Assembly: GCA_900197625.1 (NCBI GenBank)
Contig: FZLS01000025.1
Coordinates: 1 to 35,445 of the forward strand
Reading direction: 5' to 3'
DNA from: Rhodobacteraceae bacterium Water-Bin34
GTDB taxonomy: Bacteria > Pseudomonadota > Alphaproteobacteria > Rhodobacterales > Rhodobacteraceae
DNA: 35,445 nucleotides
The stretch's first letter is position 1, and every line of letters begins with the position of its first letter. The notes beneath the pieces are model-generated. The model saw only the letters and a program-made list of their open reading frames with translations, had not been told where the DNA came from and did not search any database. This document shows positions 18,708 to 26,096 of the stretch, piece after piece. The translations under genes and the position numbers were made by a program.

Positions 18708-20750
18708 ATGCAAAATAACGAAAATCCTCTAGTAATATTTACTCCTTCAGGAAAACGAGGAAATTTCCCTTTGGGGACACCTATTTTGACTGCAGCACGC
18801 CAGTTAGGTGTTGACCTTGACAGCGTTTGCGGTGGTCGAGGTATATGCTCGCGATGTCAAATCACTCCATCATTTGGAGAGTTTTCTAAGCATGGGGTGA
18901 CAGTTGAAAACAATGCAATAAGTGGCTGGAATTCAGTTGAGGAAAGATACAAGTCTAAACGAGGTATGATTGATGGCAGACGCTTGGGATGCCAAGCGAC
19001 TGTCCAAGGAAACATTGTAATTGATGTTCCACCTGAAAGCCAAGTGCATAAACAGGTTGTACGTAAACGCGCTGAAGCACGTGATATTTTTATAAATCCA
19101 ACTACTAGATTATTTTATGTGGAAGTTGAACAACCAGATATGCACGAACCATCTGGAGATCTGGAAAGATTAATCAAATCTTTAGAAAAAGAATGGAATT
19201 TGATATCATTAGCGGCTGATTTTTCTATTTTAAAGAAAATTCAATCCGTTCTTCGTAAGGGCCAATGGAAAGTAACTTGCGCAATACATTCTGATGAAAG
19301 CTCTAAACAATCAAAAATAGTTGAAATTTGGCCAGGATATTATGAGGGCACAATTTATGGCATGGCAGTAGATTTAGGGTCAACAACTATTGCAGCGCAT
19401 CTTTGCGACTTACAAACAGGTGAAGTAGTTGCATCATCTGGGACAATGAACCCACAAATAAGATTTGGTGAAGATTTAATGTCTCGAGTAAGTTACTCAA
19501 TGATGAATTCAAAAGGTGACGAAGAGATGACCTCAGCTGTTAGAGCTGGAATGAACGAATTATTCTCAGAAGTTGCGGAAGAGGCCAACATCAATACAAA
19601 TCTTATAATGGATGCAGTTTTTGTTTGTAATCCGGTAATGCATCATTTATTTTTAGGCATTGACCCGTTTGAATTAGGGCAAGCACCATTTGCTTTAGCT
19701 ACTTCAAATGCAATTTCTACAAAATCATCAAATCTTGAATTAACCAAGATGCATTCTTCTTCAAATGTTTATCTATTACCATGTATTGCTGGGCATGTTG
19801 GAGCAGATGCTGCAGCCGTAGCCTTATCTGAAAGCCCGAATACATCTGATGATCTTGTACTTATTGTTGATGTTGGGACAAATGCTGAAATCCTACTAGG
19901 TAACAAAAATAAAGTTTTAGCATGTTCATCACCAACTGGGCCTGCATTTGAAGGCGCGCAGATATCAAGCGGCCAAAGAGCTGCGCCCGGAGCCATCGAA
20001 CACGTAGAGATAGACCCAACTACAAAAGACCCTCGCTTTAAAGTTATTGGCTCAGATTTTTGGTCCGATGAAATCGGTTTTGATGATTCAATCAAGTCCA
20101 GTGGCATCACAGGCATATGTGGATCTGGAATTATCGAAATGATTGCCGAAATGCGAATTGCAGGAATCGTTGATGGACCTGGACTTATTGGAAGCCCCGA
20201 ACAAACTGGGACTAATCGTTGCTTTAAAGATGGTCGAACATTTTCATACCTAGTTTATGATGGAACCACATCAAACGGACCAAAAATTACAATTACAAAT
20301 CGTGATATACGTGAAATTCAAATGGCGAAAGCAGCTTTATATTCCGGAGCACGTTTGTTGATGGACAAATTTGAAGTAGATAATGTAGATCGTATTGTTC
20401 TGGCTGGAGCTTTTGGGGCACATATCAGCCCAAAACACGCGATGGCTTTAGGAATGATCCCAGATTGCAAATTGCAAAAAGTTTCATCAGCAGGAAATGC
20501 AGCTGGAACGGGTGCGCGCATTGCTTTACTTAATCACTCTGCGAGATCCGATATAGAAAAAATTGTTAGAGAAATACATAAGATTGAAACTGCCATAGAG
20601 CCAAGATTTCAAGAACATTTCGTAAATGCATCAGCTATACCAAACTCAGTAGAAAAGTTTCCTATTCTTGAAACACATCTAAATTTCCCATTGGTAAATT
20701 TTAACACAGGGACTTCAAAAGAAGGTAATCGGCGTCGTAGACGTAGTTAA
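18708..20750 (+). CDS. RamA/RACo-type corrinoid-activating ferredoxin-ASKHA protein
   Basis: Proteins of this kind use ATP and electrons to reduce inactivated cob(II)alamin back to cob(I)alamin on corrinoid methyl carriers. The 680-residue protein starts with a 2Fe-2S plant-type ferredoxin domain: Cys41, Cys47 and Cys50 (C-x5-C-x2-C) and Cys95 in RRLGCQA. A linker follows, then an actin-like ATPase region with GMAVDLGSTTIAAHLCDL, LIVDVGTNAEILLGN, GPAFEGAQISSGQRA and LAGAFGAHI motifs (DUF4445/ASKHA). The C-terminus ends NRRRRRS, echoing the tail of the preceding methyltransferase. No strong ribosome-binding site is visible in the eight-base gap, suggesting translational coupling. It ends two bases from the convergent pgl. 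Function as reactivator of a B12 methyltransferase is inferred from domains and operon. Confidence 0.88.
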   Translation: MQNNENPLVIFTPSGKRGNFPLGTPILTAARQLGVDLDSVCGGRGICSRCQITPSFGEFSKHGVTVENNAISGWNSVEERYKSKRGMIDGRRLGCQATVQGNIVIDVPPESQVHKQVVRKRAEARDIFINPTTRLFYVEVEQPDMHEPSGDLERLIKSLEKEWNLISLAADFSILKKIQSVLRKGQWKVTCAIHSDESSKQSKIVEIWPGYYEGTIYGMAVDLGSTTIAAHLCDLQTGEVVASSGTMNPQIRFGEDLMSRVSYSMMNSKGDEEMTSAVRAGMNELFSEVAEEANINTNLIMDAVFVCNPVMHHLFLGIDPFELGQAPFALATSNAISTKSSNLELTKMHSSSNVYLLPCIAGHVGADAAAVALSESPNTSDDLVLIVDVGTNAEILLGNKNKVLACSSPTGPAFEGAQISSGQRAAPGAIEHVEIDPTTKDPRFKVIGSDFWSDEIGFDDSIKSSGITGICGSGIIEMIAEMRIAGIVDGPGLIGSPEQTGTNRCFKDGRTFSYLVYDGTTSNGPKITITNRDIREIQMAKAALYSGARLLMDKFEVDNVDRIVLAGAFGAHISPKHAMALGMIPDCKLQKVSSAGNAAGTGARIALLNHSARSDIEKIVREIHKIETAIEPRFQEHFVNASAIPNSVEKFPILETHLNFPLVNFNTGTSKEGNRRRRRS

Positions 20751-20752
20751 AC

Positions 20753-21436
20753 TTAAATTTTATCTGCCCAAAAAACACTCGTATTGCTACCAAAAACAAC
20801 TCTTATCGGTGCGTTTATTTCTGTTTTTTCAGAACATGCTTTTTTATATGCATTTAATTTATTTTCGCCTAATATTAATATATAAGTTTTATGAGCGGAT
20901 GCTAACGCCTTCCCTGATAAACTTATACGCGCTTCTGGTTGTGACTTTGGTCTTACCACATGAAGTGTATTATCTGATTTAAGAGCATCTAGTAATTCAT
21001 CACTATCAGGAAATAAACTTGCCGTATGCATATCTTCCCCCATACCTAATATAGAAACACTAATAGGTAATAATGTACTCATCTGAGATTCATATTTTAT
21101 AACAAATTCTTCTTCAGATAAGTTTTTATTATAAAAGCTTACCATCCTTGCGACTGAGGCCTTTTTCTGAATTAAATGCTTTGCGATTAATCTAGCGTTT
21201 GATCTAATATTATCCTCAGGTAAATATCGTTCATCACTTAGCAAGACATTTACTCTTTGCCATTCGAGATCCTCATTACAAAGATAATCAAAAAATGGCG
21301 CAGGTGTAGTTCCACCTGGCACGGATAAAGTTACTACTTTATTATTTTTTAGGGATTCCCTCAAGTCATTCGAAACATAGCTTGATAGAGTTTTCATTAA
21401 TATATCAATAGAATCAAATTTTGTTAATTTTGTCAT
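20753..21436 (-). CDS. pgl: 6-phosphogluconolactonase
   Basis: Pgl hydrolyses 6-phosphogluconolactone to 6-phosphogluconate in the pentose phosphate and Entner-Doudoroff pathways. The 227-residue protein is the DevB/glucosamine-6-phosphate-isomerase-like type: LSVPGGTTPAPFFDYL (phosphate loop), VNVLLSDERYLPEDNIRSNARL, ILGMGEDMHTASLFPDSDEL (usually GMGxDGHTASLFP; this one has M in place of G before His), and RISLSGKAL. AGGGATTTT lies upstream of the ATG. The usual partners zwf and edd are not adjacent. Its stop lies two bases from the end of the convergent corrinoid-activator gene, with no terminator between. Confidence 0.92.
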   Translation of the reverse strand: MTKLTKFDSIDILMKTLSSYVSNDLRESLKNNKVVTLSVPGGTTPAPFFDYLCNEDLEWQRVNVLLSDERYLPEDNIRSNARLIAKHLIQKKASVARMVSFYNKNLSEEEFVIKYESQMSTLLPISVSILGMGEDMHTASLFPDSDELLDALKSDNTLHVVRPKSQPEARISLSGKALASAHKTYILILGENKLNAYKKACSEKTEINAPIRVVFGSNTSVFWADKI

Positions 21437-21607
21437 GTTAAAATCCCTGAATTATTGCTTCTATTAGCCCATCAATCTTTTTAGACATATGCACTATGAG
21501 ACTTGGATTTATCAACCCAATTAAATAAAAAATTGTTCTGTCATAGACTTAATACCAAAAGTCTTGCAAAAAACGCTTTTCCCTTTTCTTGTTTGAATTT
21601 TTAATTT

Positions 21608-21613
21608 TATAAT
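21608..21613 (+). promoter_or_regulatory. Possible -10 element for the radical SAM gene
   Basis: A consensus TATAAT lies 41 bases upstream of the radical SAM start in the 217-base divergent gap with pgl. The -35 region at 17-base spacing is poor (TTTCTT), and the whole gap is AT-rich, so this is tentative. I see nothing else definite in the gap. Confidence 0.3.
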
Positions 21614-21653
21614 AGACTATGAAATTTAATTATATTTAAAGATATCAAAACTT

Positions 21654-22604
21654 ATGAAAGATATGTATCTTCCCGAAATGCAAAAAAAATTTAGAAACCC
21701 TGACGTAACACTAAATGGCGCTGAACGGGCATCGGTCCCATTAATAGAAGCTAAAACCCTTTGGTTTAACACGGGTACACTATGCAATATAGAGTGCGCT
21801 AACTGTTACATAGAAAGCTCTCCAAAAAATGATAGCTTAGTATACATCTCACCAGATGAAGTAAGTGAATACCTAGATCAAATAAAAGAAAGAAAATGGG
21901 CAACTAATGAAATAGCATTTACTGGTGGTGAGCCATTTTTAAATCCTAATATGATTGAAATTGCACGCAGATGTTTAGACAGAAATTATAAAGTATTAAT
22001 TTTAACAAATGCCATGTTACCAATGATGCGCAAATCAATTAAAAATGGTTTATTAGATTTACAATCAAAATATAATAAAAATTTAACCATTAGAGTTTCA
22101 TTAGACCACTATTCATCAAAATTTCATGACACTGAACGAGGAAAAGGAAGTTACGATATTACTTTAATCGGCATGAAATGGCTTCGTGATAATGGATTTA
22201 AAATGGCTATTGCTGGTCGTACTGTTTGGGGAGATAGTGAGATAGATAGCAGGCTAGGTTATGCTAAACTTTTCAAAGATAATAAGTTTGAAATTGATGC
22301 AAATGACCCTACTGTTACTATACTTTTTCCTGAAATGGATGAAAAAATTGATGTTCCAGAAATTACTACTGAATGCTGGGGTATTCTTAAAAAATCTCCA
22401 AAGGATGTAATGTGTGCATCCTCAAGAATGGTAGTAAAAAGAAAAGGCGCAAAAAAACCTTCTGTTGTAGCATGTACATTACTGCCCTATTCAAAAGAAT
22501 TTGAAATGGGCAATTCGCTAAAAGAAGCAGAGAGACCCGTAAAATTAAATCATCCTCATTGTGCAAAATTTTGTGTTTTAGGCGGTGCCAGTTGCTCAAC
22601 TTAA
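21654..22604 (+). CDS. Radical SAM protein with Cys-rich C-terminal (SPASM-like) region
   Basis: The 316-residue protein has the radical SAM cluster motif C-x3-C-x2-C (Cys44, Cys48, Cys51, within TLCNIECANCY), the SAM-binding TGGEPFLNP, and ISLD/VSLD-type strands (RVSLDHYSS). Such enzymes use a 4Fe-4S cluster and SAM to make a radical. The last 76 residues hold six more cysteines (241, 254, 274, 303, 307, 314), a pattern suggesting one or two auxiliary clusters as in SPASM/Twitch enzymes. No substrate or peptide precursor is evident nearby. It overlaps the next gene, a secreted thioredoxin-fold protein, by 13 bases, so they are almost certainly made together. I recall similar proteins in other alphaproteobacteria but know of no assigned function. 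Confidence 0.85.
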   Translation: MKDMYLPEMQKKFRNPDVTLNGAERASVPLIEAKTLWFNTGTLCNIECANCYIESSPKNDSLVYISPDEVSEYLDQIKERKWATNEIAFTGGEPFLNPNMIEIARRCLDRNYKVLILTNAMLPMMRKSIKNGLLDLQSKYNKNLTIRVSLDHYSSKFHDTERGKGSYDITLIGMKWLRDNGFKMAIAGRTVWGDSEIDSRLGYAKLFKDNKFEIDANDPTVTILFPEMDEKIDVPEITTECWGILKKSPKDVMCASSRMVVKRKGAKKPSVVACTLLPYSKEFEMGNSLKEAERPVKLNHPHCAKFCVLGGASCST

Positions 22605-23227
22605 AGAAATTCTTTTATTTAATACTATTATTAATAGCAGAACCAATGTTGGCTAAAGAAAAAATTGTATTCTACCCAAAATCTATAGATAAAGATTGTT
22701 TTGCAGGTAGAGCTTTATCATATGATGAATGTGGTTATCAAAAAGAAGTTTTAAAAAAAGCACTCAATGAAGCCAATGAAGACGGAAAAATAGTTTTAAT
22801 AGTATATGGAGCAGAATGGTGCATATGGTGCCATGTATTTAAAGATCATATAAAGGGAAATTATGGTAAATTCAGTTATAAACTTGAAGGACAACAAGGA
22901 TACGATTTAGACGAAAAACCTTCAGCAGCTGAAATAGAGCTAGCTCATGAACTTAACGCGTTTGTTTCAAAAAATTTCATAATTGCTAATATAGAAGCTC
23001 AACATTCATTTGACGGTTATGATGTGTTATTTGAAACAGGAGGTGCAAAGCATATTAAAGATTCAATACCCTTTATTTATACTGTTGATGAAAACGGTAT
23101 TTTTTTGCATGACATGCCCAGCACTCATGAATTAAACGCTTTAGAAAAGAAACGAAATGGCGATGATTGGTACCGTGGGTATAATAGAGATGTTTTACTT
23201 CAAGAGTTAAAAAAGCTTTTAAATTAA
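22592..23227 (+). CDS. Secreted thioredoxin-fold protein
   Basis: This 211-residue protein has an N-terminal signal sequence (basic LNLKKFF, then a hydrophobic run to about residue 18, small-residue region to A21) and a thioredoxin-like fold with a WCIWC active site (Cys77, Cys80). Two further cysteines (36, 47) sit in the mature N-terminus. The start is inferred: the TTG at 22592 gives a normal signal peptide and has AGGCGG six bases upstream, whereas a TTG at 22559 adds a Cys-rich extension lying fully inside the radical SAM gene. It overlaps the radical SAM gene by 13 bases at its start and aroB by nine at its end. It is likely a periplasmic thiol-disulfide or metal/haem-handling protein; substrate unknown. 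Confidence 0.75.
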   Translation: MLNLKKFFYLILLLIAEPMLAKEKIVFYPKSIDKDCFAGRALSYDECGYQKEVLKKALNEANEDGKIVLIVYGAEWCIWCHVFKDHIKGNYGKFSYKLEGQQGYDLDEKPSAAEIELAHELNAFVSKNFIIANIEAQHSFDGYDVLFETGGAKHIKDSIPFIYTVDENGIFLHDMPSTHELNALEKKRNGDDWYRGYNRDVLLQELKKLLN

Positions 23228-24325
23228 TGCATCATTTAGAACATTTCTAACAATATTTAAATCAATATCAGGTAGGACAAATGCATTACCGATATCCTTT
23301 GCCATTATAAAGTTAATTTTACCATCAATAGCTTTCTTATCTTGTTTCATGTGCTTTATTAACTGATCAGAATTTGGCAGATTACCAGGGATATCTGATA
23401 GGCTTACTTTCATTCCCATTTTGGTCAAATGCGCACGCACCCTACTTGGTGTTTCTTGAGGACATAACCCTAATCTCATTGAGGTTTCAAATGCTAATGC
23501 GCATCCAATGCCGACACCCTCACCATGTAATAAACGATCAGAAAGGCCAGTAGCAGTCTCCAATGCATGGCAAAATGTATGCCCTAGATTTAATAAAGCT
23601 CTTTGTCCTTTTTCCTTCTCATCATTTGCAACAATATTTGCTTTCATTTCACAAGACCGTTTAACGGCATAAATTCTCTTTTCAGTATTTCCTTCTGCCA
23701 TATCTAGTGCATTTTCTTCTAACCATTCAAAGAAATCATAATCTCCCAAAAGTCCATATTTCATAACTTCGCCATATCCGGCTAAAAAATCTCTTGAAGA
23801 TAAAGTATTAAGGAGACTGATGTCTGCTAATACCATTTGTGGTTGATAAAATGCTCCAATAAGGTTTTTTCCATGTGGTGAATTAATACCAGTTTTTCCA
23901 CCGACTGAACTATCAACTTGCGCTAATAAACTTGTTGGAATTTGAACAAATCTAACACCTCTTCGCAATATTGAAGCTGCAAAACCTACAAGATCACCTA
24001 TTACCCCTCCTCCGAGAGCAATTATAACGTCATCTCTCTCGATATGTTCAGCCAGAAGCCATTCTACAGTTTTTTCAATGTATTGCCATGACTTAGTACT
24101 TTCTCCAGGTGGTAGAGAAAGAACAGAGATATCAACATCTAAGCTTGTGAGGCTTTGTTTTAAATCATCTAAATGTAATGAAGCAATATTATTATCAGTA
24201 ATTACAGCAACTTTTTTTCTACGTAATAATGGTAGAATAAAATCTCCAGCTGTTTTCAATAAATCTGTACCTATATGAATAGAATATGATCGATCACCTA
24301 ATTTCACATCAACTTGATCATGCAT
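23219..24325 (-). CDS. aroB: 3-dehydroquinate synthase
   Basis: AroB cyclises DAHP to 3-dehydroquinate, the second step of the shikimate pathway, using NAD and a divalent metal. The 368-residue protein has the NAD-binding ALGGGVIGDLVGFAASILRRGV block, QIPTSLLAQVDSSVGGKTGIN (substrate Lys and Asn), the GEVMKYGLL segment with a metal-ligand Glu, and the metal-ligand histidines in NLGHTFCHALE and LHGEGVGIG. Length and motifs are complete. It overlaps the end of aroK by eight bases, the usual coupled aroK-aroB pair, and its 3' end overlaps the convergent thioredoxin-fold gene by nine bases. Confidence 0.97.
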   Translation of the reverse strand: MHDQVDVKLGDRSYSIHIGTDLLKTAGDFILPLLRRKKVAVITDNNIASLHLDDLKQSLTSLDVDISVLSLPPGESTKSWQYIEKTVEWLLAEHIERDDVIIALGGGVIGDLVGFAASILRRGVRFVQIPTSLLAQVDSSVGGKTGINSPHGKNLIGAFYQPQMVLADISLLNTLSSRDFLAGYGEVMKYGLLGDYDFFEWLEENALDMAEGNTEKRIYAVKRSCEMKANIVANDEKEKGQRALLNLGHTFCHALETATGLSDRLLHGEGVGIGCALAFETSMRLGLCPQETPSRVRAHLTKMGMKVSLSDIPGNLPNSDQLIKHMKQDKKAIDGKINFIMAKDIGNAFVLPDIDLNIVRNVLNDALI

Positions 24326-24878
24326 TTTTTTCTACTTTCGTTAATCCAGATATTGGTTTTGCAAGTAATGTTTGTATAACACGATCTACCATCACTTCTT
24401 TTGTTTGATTTTGAAGGGCTTTAACCCTTATATTTGCCTTTGCATATTGAGGCTTACGTGAAATGTATAGATTTTTTAAAGCAGTTTTAGGATCGTGTAC
24501 CAATAATAATGGTCTTGATTTTTTTTCTTTTACTCTATCCCATAATGTTTCTAAATCGGCATCAAGCCAAACAGATACAGCATTATGAGATATCATTTCT
24601 CTGTTTTCTTTAGATAAAAATGCACCCCCACCAGTTGATAATACATGCGGCTTTGCATCTAATAATCGTCCAATTATTTGAGTTTCCTTGAGTCTAAAAA
24701 AATTCTCCCCATCCCGATCAAATATTTCTGGAATGGACATATTAGCTGCACGAGAAATTTCCTCGTCAGAATCGACAAAATCAACTCCAAGATGTTCTGC
24801 AATAATTGTTCCAATCGCAGTTTTACCGGCACCCATTAGTCCAACTAAAACAATTGTTTTTGATAGATTATATTCCAT
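24318..24878 (-). CDS. aroK: Shikimate kinase
   Basis: AroK phosphorylates shikimate at the 3-OH with ATP. The 186-residue protein shows the Walker A GLMGAGKT, the DSDEEI motif (substrate-binding Asp), the FDRDGENFFRLKET block, the STGGGAFL loop, and an Arg-Pro lid (KKSRPLL) with the C-terminal SRKPQYAKAN segment. It is the first gene of aroK-aroB, overlapping aroB by eight bases, and is divergent from the 45-residue membrane protein and xerD. The arrangement aroK-aroB next to a Xer recombinase is common in alphaproteobacteria. Confidence 0.95.
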   Translation of the reverse strand: MEYNLSKTIVLVGLMGAGKTAIGTIIAEHLGVDFVDSDEEISRAANMSIPEIFDRDGENFFRLKETQIIGRLLDAKPHVLSTGGGAFLSKENREMISHNAVSVWLDADLETLWDRVKEKKSRPLLLVHDPKTALKNLYISRKPQYAKANIRVKALQNQTKEVMVDRVIQTLLAKPISGLTKVEKNA

Positions 24879-25013
24879 CTAAATCCTATTTTCGGCTTAA
24901 GATTGCTTATCTAAGCTTTTATTATATTAAAACCCATTTTAATTTCTATTACCTATGATAATATTATAATAAGTTGTAGCAAAATGATTACGCTAATTAA
25001 AGAAAGCAATAAA

Positions 25014-25151
25014 ATGGGTAAACTTTTCAAATATTTCTTTTACCTAATAATACTAATATTATTATTTTTAGTTGGGTACTCATTCTTTGGCGATTTATCG
25101 GCGCCACAAGAAATTATCACCGAAAAAATTCAAATGCCAAATGATGTCTAA
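25014..25151 (+). CDS. 45-residue single-pass membrane protein upstream of xerD
   Basis: A short frame from the ATG at 25014 to a TAA at 25149-25151 encodes MGKLFKYFFYLII followed by a hydrophobic stretch, then GYSFFGDLSAPQ and a short charged tail. It has one predicted membrane helix with a basic N-terminus, so the tail should be periplasmic. I recall similar tiny proteins with a (F/Y)-GDLSxPQ motif beside xerD/aroK in other alphaproteobacteria, which supports it as real; no function is known to me. An upstream in-frame ATG at 24984 would add ten residues. It lies 18 bases before xerD and is likely cotranscribed. Confidence 0.65.
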   Translation: MGKLFKYFFYLIILILLFLVGYSFFGDLSAPQEIITEKIQMPNDV

Positions 25152-25169
25152 TACTTTTTTTTTAATAAA

Positions 25170-26096
25170 ATGAATAAAAACAACAAACTAATAGATGGTT
25201 TTTTAGAAACTATTTATGCTGAACGAAACGCATCAAAAAACACACTTCTTGCATATAAAAGAGACTTGGTAGCATTTACGAATTTTTTATCAAAAAAGAA
25301 TATAGATTTATATAAAACAAATCGAAAAGATATAGAAAATTATATTATAAGCTTGGATAATAATGGGATGTCTGAGGCAACTCGCGCAAGACATTTATCT
25401 ACAATAAAGCAAATTTATAGATATGGATATGAAGAATCTATAATAAAAGAAAATCCATCAACTGACATTAAAGGCCCAAAATCAAAAAGAAAACTGCCAA
25501 ACAATCTTTCAGAAGAAGATATCAACAGGTTATTAGCCTCATCATCGCAAATTGGTCGTTCACCAAAAGATAAAAGACGAAATACCTGTTTAATGCATTT
25601 ATTATATGCAACAGGAATGAGAGTTTCAGAACTTGTTTCATTACCAGTCGTAGCTGTACGAGGCAATCCAGAAATGATTTTAGTAAAGGGAAAAGGTGGC
25701 AAAGAAAGGCTTGTACCACTTTCATCACCAGCCAAAATGGCAATTGCCGCTTATCTTGTAGATTGGAACATCAAACAAGAAACAAATAAGAAAAAAGGTT
25801 TAACAATATCAAAATTCTTATTTCCATCACAATCAAAATCGGGCCACCTGACAAGAGTGAGGTTTTATGTTTTTATAAAAGAGCTTTGTGTTCACGCAGG
25901 TATTTCACCAAACAAAGTATCACCACATACATTACGACATGCTTTTGCATCTCACTTGTTGGCAAATGGCGCAGATTTAAGAGTAATTCAAATGCTATTG
26001 GGACATGCAGACGTTGCCACAACAGAAATATATACACATGTTTTGGATGAAAAAATAAAATCTTTAGTACTTAAACATCATCCATTAGCGGACTAA
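25170..26096 (+). CDS. xerD: Site-specific tyrosine recombinase XerD
   Basis: XerD with XerC resolves chromosome dimers at the dif site. The 308-residue protein has the N-terminal SAM-like DNA-binding domain (ERNASKNTLLAYKRDLVAF) and a full catalytic set: Arg in ATGMRVSELVSL, Lys in KGKGGKERLVPL, HTLRH, His in LLGHADVATTEIYTHV and the nucleophile Tyr in the same motif. The ADLRVIQMLLGHADVATTEIYTHV ending favours XerD over XerC and over phage integrases, and there are no attachment sites or phage genes nearby. The ATG lacks a strong ribosome-binding site. Its stop overlaps the convergent metallophosphoesterase-like gene by four bases. Confidence 0.92.
   Translation: MNKNNKLIDGFLETIYAERNASKNTLLAYKRDLVAFTNFLSKKNIDLYKTNRKDIENYIISLDNNGMSEATRARHLSTIKQIYRYGYEESIIKENPSTDIKGPKSKRKLPNNLSEEDINRLLASSSQIGRSPKDKRRNTCLMHLLYATGMRVSELVSLPVVAVRGNPEMILVKGKGGKERLVPLSSPAKMAIAAYLVDWNIKQETNKKKGLTISKFLFPSQSKSGHLTRVRFYVFIKELCVHAGISPNKVSPHTLRHAFASHLLANGADLRVIQMLLGHADVATTEIYTHVLDEKIKSLVLKHHPLAD

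Noticed and set aside
25170-26096. Tyrosine recombinase as an integrase of a mobile element
   Set aside because: Sequence and aroK-aroB neighbourhood fit housekeeping XerD; there is no attachment-site repeat, tRNA or phage gene nearby.
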